NCBI RefSeq assembly: GCF_000024005.1
Contig: NC_013132.1
Coordinates: 248,001 to 312,000 of the forward strand
DNA length: 64,000 nucleotides
Reading direction: 5' to 3'
Source of the DNA: Chitinophaga pinensis DSM 2588
GTDB taxonomy: Bacteria; Bacteroidota; Bacteroidia; Chitinophagales; Chitinophagaceae
The position numbers were made by a program, and so were the translations under genes. Below, piece by piece: positions 60,193 to 64,000 of this stretch. The notes beneath the pieces are model-generated. The model ran no database searches, was not told where the DNA came from, and saw only the letters and a list, made by a program, of their open reading frames with translations. Position 1 is the stretch's first letter. Each line of letters begins with the position of its first letter.

Positions 60193-60780
60193 ATGAAGAA
60201 ACACTTCTTTTACCTTTTGTTCTTTTGCATCGCCGCCAGCCTGCAAGGATATTCAGGCATCGGCCCAACGCAACCACCCATTGACACGCTATTAGACATC
60301 CCTGCGCCCCGATTCAGCATGTTAGATACAAACGGAAAAACTGTAAGTCTTTCTGACTTTAAAAATAAAGTGCTGGTAGTATATTTTTGGTCAACGTGGT
60401 GCTACTACTGCCATAAAGATTTCCCCATGATTAATAAAGTAGTAAAACAATATGCAAATGACACAACTGTAGCCTTCCTTTTTGTGGACACACGAGAGAA
60501 ATCAGATCAATATAAAGAGCTCGTACAAAAAGACATGGTAAAGAATAATTACAACTTCCATGTTGTGTTTGATGAAAAAGGGAAAGATAGTCTTCAAAAT
60601 AAATATTACACTCAATTTGGAACTATAGGCATTCCTACACGATTTGTGATTGACCGGAATATGGTCATTCGACATAAGTTTGTAGGCTATGATCCAGATG
60701 TTAATGAAGAGCAGGCCGCAGCTGCATTCAGCCGTTCAATTGAAGACACCAAAAAATTAGCGTCTCACAATAAGCCTTAA
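60193..60780 (+). CDS. TlpA-like thioredoxin-fold protein
   Basis: A 195-residue exported protein (signal about 1-19). The thioredoxin domain has VYFWSTWCYYCHKDFPMINK with the CYYC redox motif at about residues 72-75 and cis-Pro in GIPTRFVID (about 152). An initial PAPRFSMLDTNGKTVSLSDF matches AhpC/TSA-TlpA entry. It may be a periplasmic thiol:disulfide reductase. It is divergent from the kinase gene and followed by a terminator shared with the opposite hydrolase. Confidence 0.9.
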   Translation: MKKHFFYLLFFCIAASLQGYSGIGPTQPPIDTLLDIPAPRFSMLDTNGKTVSLSDFKNKVLVVYFWSTWCYYCHKDFPMINKVVKQYANDTTVAFLFVDTREKSDQYKELVQKDMVKNNYNFHVVFDEKGKDSLQNKYYTQFGTIGIPTRFVIDRNMVIRHKFVGYDPDVNEEQAAAAFSRSIEDTKKLASHNKP

Positions 60781-60795
60781 AGATATTGAAAAACA

Positions 60796-60839
60796 GTGAA
60801 CGGCGAAGTGACAATTGGTTTAGTTGCCTCGCCGTTCAC
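60796..60839. terminator. Bidirectional terminator between TlpA-like and hydrolase genes
   Basis: GTGAACGGCGA (60796-60806) pairs perfectly with TCGCCGTTCAC (60829-60839). It lies between convergent genes. Confidence 0.72.
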
Positions 60840-60848
60840 TTATACTTA

Positions 60849-61700
60849 TTAAATGAATCCTTTTATTAAACCCGCAACTTGTTCGTGGTGCTCCTCAAGC
60901 AAAAAATGCCCCCCATCGATCTGTATGATTGCTGCATTGGGCAGATCTTTCCGGTATGCATTTCCACCAGGCGCTATAAACATCGCATCGTTTTTACCCC
61001 ATACAACCATTGTATCAGGCTGATGTTCCTTAAAATACCTATGCCATTCATCATACAGGGCAATATTACTGCCATAATCCCGGAAAAGAGCAAGCTGTAT
61101 TTCATCGTTTCCTGGCCGGTCAAGATAGTATTGATCGATTATATAGCTATCCGGACTTATCCGGGTTTTATCGGTAGCGCCATTCAGATACATCCATTTT
61201 GTAGCCGCTGATGTCAGAAAAAAACGGGCTTCTTTTTCCTGGGCAGCGCCCGGATCCCGGATATAGGCTACCAATGGCTCCAGTGCATCGCCTAAACCTT
61301 CGTTATAAGCATTTGCATTTTGTATGATCAATGAACGGATCAATTCAGGACGTCGGCTGGCGATCCTTAGTCCTATAGGCCCCCCATAATCCTGAATATA
61401 CATGCTTATGTTCCGAAGTTGCAGACGGTCAATAAAACGTTCAATGACTACAGACAGGTTATCAAATGTATACGAAAACTGTTTTACATCCGGGGCACTG
61501 CTTTGACCGAATCCGGGATAATCAGGCGCAACAATATGATATGTACCCGATAAATCAGCAATAAGATCCCGGAACATATGTGAAGAAGAGGGAAAACCAT
61601 GTAGTAACAACAGGACCGGACGTGACGGTGCACCTGATTCGCGATAAAAAATATTTAGCCCATCTATGTCGACAGTTCTATAAAATATTGGATCTTTCAT
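60849..61700 (-). CDS. Alpha/beta hydrolase of haloalkane dehalogenase/epoxide hydrolase type
   Basis: A 283-residue alpha/beta hydrolase, start at 61700 (MKDPIFYRTVDIDGL); the upstream 3-residue extension is dropped. Motifs are LLLHGFPSSSHMFRDLI (oxyanion), MYIQDYGGPIGLRIA with the nucleophile Asp in the haloalkane dehalogenase-like position (about 104) and GGHFLLEEHHEQVA with the catalytic His near residue 270. The Asp nucleophile favours dehalogenase or epoxide hydrolase activity over esterase. The gene is in a block with three other such hydrolases. Substrate unknown. Confidence 0.85.
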   Translation of the reverse strand: MKDPIFYRTVDIDGLNIFYRESGAPSRPVLLLLHGFPSSSHMFRDLIADLSGTYHIVAPDYPGFGQSSAPDVKQFSYTFDNLSVVIERFIDRLQLRNISMYIQDYGGPIGLRIASRRPELIRSLIIQNANAYNEGLGDALEPLVAYIRDPGAAQEKEARFFLTSAATKWMYLNGATDKTRISPDSYIIDQYYLDRPGNDEIQLALFRDYGSNIALYDEWHRYFKEHQPDTMVVWGKNDAMFIAPGGNAYRKDLPNAAIIQIDGGHFLLEEHHEQVAGLIKGFI

Positions 61701-61739
61701 AAAAAGCATTAAGCCATAAGAATAATTGTTACGAGCTGT

Positions 61740-62552
61740 CTATTTTTTACCCGCTGCGGCGAGGATAACTTTTACCACAGCGGCTGGTTGTGATAACATC
61801 GCCACATGGCTTGCAGGCAAGTGATAGGTAGTTGCGTGAATATTTTTCGCCATTTCGCTTTCCAGTACCGGTGAAATCATATGATCGTTGTCCGATACGA
61901 CATAAAAACTAGGTTTATTCTTCCAGGCTGGTTTTCCTACTTTAGCTGTTATTGTACTAAAATGAAAGCGGCCTTGTCCAGCTGCAATGATCTTCGCGTC
62001 GTCTGCCGGCAGGTCCTGTGCAAAATGATTTACTACCGTTTCTTCCTTCAGTCGGATATAACCATCACTGCTAACAACAGGATCTGCAAGCCCCTGTACA
62101 TTAGGCAACTTTCTTACCTCATATGCATCCTTGCTAATACTTTCAATGCTTTGTCCTTCATCCGGTGCATAAGCGGCGATATAAACAAGCGACTGAACTT
62201 TTTCGTTGTTCCCGGCCTGGGTAATAACAACACCACCCCAGGAATGTCCTACCAGTATCACCTTTCCTTTTGCTTCTGCGATAGCCCGTTCTACAAATGC
62301 CACATCATCACTCAGGGAAGTCAACGGGTTCTGTACAGCAATAGTATGGTATCCTTCCTTCTGTAACGCCGGTATTACCTTGTTCCAGGAAGACCCATCA
62401 GCAAAGGCGCCATGCACAAGCACAATGGTTGGTTTATCATCTTCTTTGGCGGGCTTACGCTCCTCAGGAGTAGCTATAAAGGAGAACAATGATACAAGTA
62501 CGAGCAGTGCGCCCGCTACGCTGGCCATCACGACCACAAAATCCTTTTTCAT
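61740..62552 (-). CDS. Secreted alpha/beta hydrolase
   Basis: A 270-residue exported alpha/beta hydrolase (signal or membrane anchor about 7-30, MASVAGALLVLVSLFSFIAT). IVLVHGAFADGSSWNKV provides the oxyanion region, VILVGHSWGGVVITQ the Ser nucleophile (about 104), and the His is near the end in LPASHVAMLSQP. It resembles esterase-like proteins of the chloroperoxidase/thioesterase type. It is 40 bases upstream of the previous hydrolase gene, so both could be one operon. Confidence 0.85.
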   Translation of the reverse strand: MKKDFVVVMASVAGALLVLVSLFSFIATPEERKPAKEDDKPTIVLVHGAFADGSSWNKVIPALQKEGYHTIAVQNPLTSLSDDVAFVERAIAEAKGKVILVGHSWGGVVITQAGNNEKVQSLVYIAAYAPDEGQSIESISKDAYEVRKLPNVQGLADPVVSSDGYIRLKEETVVNHFAQDLPADDAKIIAAGQGRFHFSTITAKVGKPAWKNKPSFYVVSDNDHMISPVLESEMAKNIHATTYHLPASHVAMLSQPAAVVKVILAAAGKK

Positions 62553-62730
62553 AATATAAAATTTAAAGTGATAATTAGGGATGACCAGATTGATCAGTCA
62601 AATTTGAAAAGAAGTAGCTAATTGGAGAAATAACCTGAGTAATAGCAACCCCTATAATTTTAATAGCTACTTTCTTTTCAATCATATTCATTTGTACTAA
62701 AAAGCAGTTAACAATCTATTTTGCACGGTG

Positions 62731-63381
62731 ATGAAAAAAAAGACGACTCTTCTCTCAGGCAATGATATTCATCCGCCAATATCTTGTACTCCCTTCCTGG
62801 AGTACCTGTCAAAAGATATTGTGCTTGACGATGCAACAAAAAAACTGGTAGAAGAAAACTGTAGATTAGTGAAATATGGAGAAGGAAAGAGACTGCTGGA
62901 AACTGGTCATATCTGTCAATATATCTACTTTATCATTGAAGGAAAATGTGTTTCCTACTTTACCGATTTTAAAGGAAAAACAATTACCTGGTTTTTTCAC
63001 TTCAACAGTGCGGAAAGCAGTGCAAAGAACGTTTTTGCCGTAGACTACAGAAGTTTTCTTTCCCGCGAACCATCTACGCTCACCATTGATACCCTGGTTC
63101 CTATAACTGCGATTCGATTTTCTGCAGACGCATTAGAAACGCTGATTAGCGAATCACCCGCTATTGAACGCTGGCTACGTCTGCTGACAGAAAAGGCTTT
63201 CATACAGGTCTATGACCGTATTAACACCTTACTTACTTTGCCTGCGCCTGATCGTTACAAGAAATTTCTTCAGGAAGAACCTTACCTGTTAAATATGTTT
63301 TCGAATTACCTGGTCGCCACTTATCTGAATGTAACACCGCAATCATTCAGCCGTATCAGAAAGCGACTCAGCCGTGATTAA
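62731..63381 (+). CDS. Crp/Fnr-family transcriptional regulator
   Basis: A 216-residue regulator. The GTG at 62728 lies just before ATG 62731 and the ATG is preferred. The cyclic-nucleotide-binding-like domain (about residues 15-130) includes EGKRLLETGHICQYIYFIIE and the C-terminal winged helix is short (YLNVTPQSFSRIRKRLSRD), as usual in Bacteroidota versions. No Fe-S cysteines of FNR are seen. It diverges from a secreted hydrolase gene and precedes another, so it may control them. Confidence 0.88.
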   Translation: MKKKTTLLSGNDIHPPISCTPFLEYLSKDIVLDDATKKLVEENCRLVKYGEGKRLLETGHICQYIYFIIEGKCVSYFTDFKGKTITWFFHFNSAESSAKNVFAVDYRSFLSREPSTLTIDTLVPITAIRFSADALETLISESPAIERWLRLLTEKAFIQVYDRINTLLTLPAPDRYKKFLQEEPYLLNMFSNYLVATYLNVTPQSFSRIRKRLSRD

Positions 63382-63492
63382 GACGGTTAACACTATTTAT
63401 TACCCTAGGGTAATAACGATTTAGTTTTCATTACAGAATTTTGCATCTCAATTAAAAAAATGAAAAACCACCTTTAATATCAAAACAACAAG

Positions 63493-64000
63493 ATGATGTA
63501 TTTAAAAAAACCGTTCGCATTAGTCGCATCCATATTATCGCTGATGCTGCTTGCTAACTGTTCCGTGCCAGCACAAAAAGACGATAAGGCCAGATACCTT
63601 ATTACAGACACAACGACCCTGCAGACAGGAGGCGTTAAGATGATACCCATAAAGACACCTAAAGGCGTTTTCAACGTGTGGACAAAGCGCATTGGCAATA
63701 ATCCCAAAGTGAAGGTGCTGCTGTTAGCCGGGGGACCAGGCTTCCCTCACGACTACCTGGAAGCGTTTGAAAGTTACTTCCCCGGAGAAGGAATAGAATT
63801 TTATTACTACGATGAACTTGGTAATGGTAACAGTGATAAACCAGGTGACAGCAGCCGTTACAACGTAGCAAGCGCTGTGGATGAAGTGGAGCAGGTACGC
63901 CAGGCATTAAAACTTGACAGCTCCAATTTTTACCTGTTCGGACACTCCTGGGGAGGCGCACTGGGTATGGAATATGCAATCAAATACCAGAACAACCTGA
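63493..64000 (+). CDS. Alpha/beta hydrolase of the proline iminopeptidase type, C-terminus outside the window
   Basis: The first 169 residues are visible. A lipoprotein signal ends LMLLANC. The family has LLAGGPGFPHDYLEAF (oxyanion GGPG), EFYYYDELGNGNSDKPG, and the nucleophile elbow YLFGHSWGGALGMEYA near residue 155. This fits S33 proline iminopeptidase-type hydrolases. It is preceded by the Crp gene (111 bases) and is in the same direction. The protein continues beyond the end. Confidence 0.85.
   Translation, partial: MMYLKKPFALVASILSLMLLANCSVPAQKDDKARYLITDTTTLQTGGVKMIPIKTPKGVFNVWTKRIGNNPKVKVLLLAGGPGFPHDYLEAFESYFPGEGIEFYYYDELGNGNSDKPGDSSRYNVASAVDEVEQVRQALKLDSSNFYLFGHSWGGALGMEYAIKYQNNL

Overview
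The window is chromosomal DNA of a gliding Bacteroidota, most probably a Chitinophaga-like member of the Chitinophagaceae. The evidence is the gliding/type IX secretion genes gldB, gldF and gldG, the MurF-alanine racemase fusion, TonB-dependent receptors with a carboxypeptidase-like N-terminal domain, the DUF1800/DUF1501 pair, and promoters of the form TTTG-N19/20-TAnnTTTG. No insertion sequence, CRISPR array or rRNA gene was seen. The genus assignment is inference.

Layout. 0-2 kb: DUF1800/DUF1501 secreted pair. 2-14 kb: molybdenum cofactor genes (moeA, moaC, mobA, moaE, moaD, moeB), interrupted by a terminator-bounded block at 4.8-8.6 kb encoding a His-rich small protein, a TonB receptor and two paralogous His-rich lipoproteins, and by a PepSY membrane protein. 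14-19 kb: serS, nadE, an outer-membrane barrel and gldB. 19.0-19.65 kb: four tandem tRNA(Trp)-like genes behind a leader that has every part of a trp-type attenuator. 19.7-24.3 kb: RNase Z, a methyltransferase, apaG and a beta-barrel/YceI/cytochrome operon. 24.5-35 kb: murF, methylmalonyl-CoA epimerase, iscS with an aberrant iscU-like gene, gldF-gldG, murF-alr and lspA. 35-50.6 kb: a large TonB receptor, a TauE exporter, fumC, an enoyl-CoA hydratase, a B12-binding protein, glnS, gltX, a polysaccharide deacetylase, tatD, an asparaginase and tRNA-Ser. 50.7-64 kb: a more accessory-looking stretch with a decayed gene, a transglutaminase, a probable toxin remnant next to a possible immunity gene, a SWIM-domain gene, a truncated AraC gene, an HxlR switch, several alpha/beta hydrolases, a two-component system, a TlpA-like protein and a Crp regulator.

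The most striking element is on the minus strand at 19.63-19.09 kb. A TAnnTTTG promoter box is followed by a 23-codon open frame with two near-adjacent Trp codons. Then come a pause hairpin, a 12-bp antiterminator pairing and a perfect 10-bp terminator with a T-run. The first of four tRNAs with anticodon CCA starts 7 bases beyond the T-run. This is the architecture of ribosome-mediated tryptophan attenuation, but placed in front of tRNA genes instead of trp biosynthesis genes. Other points worth a second look are the IscU homologue without two of its three cysteine ligands, the His-rich metal-type receptor locus, start codons directly abutting promoter boxes, a repeat family that begins at stop codons, and the toxin remnant beside its possible immunity gene.
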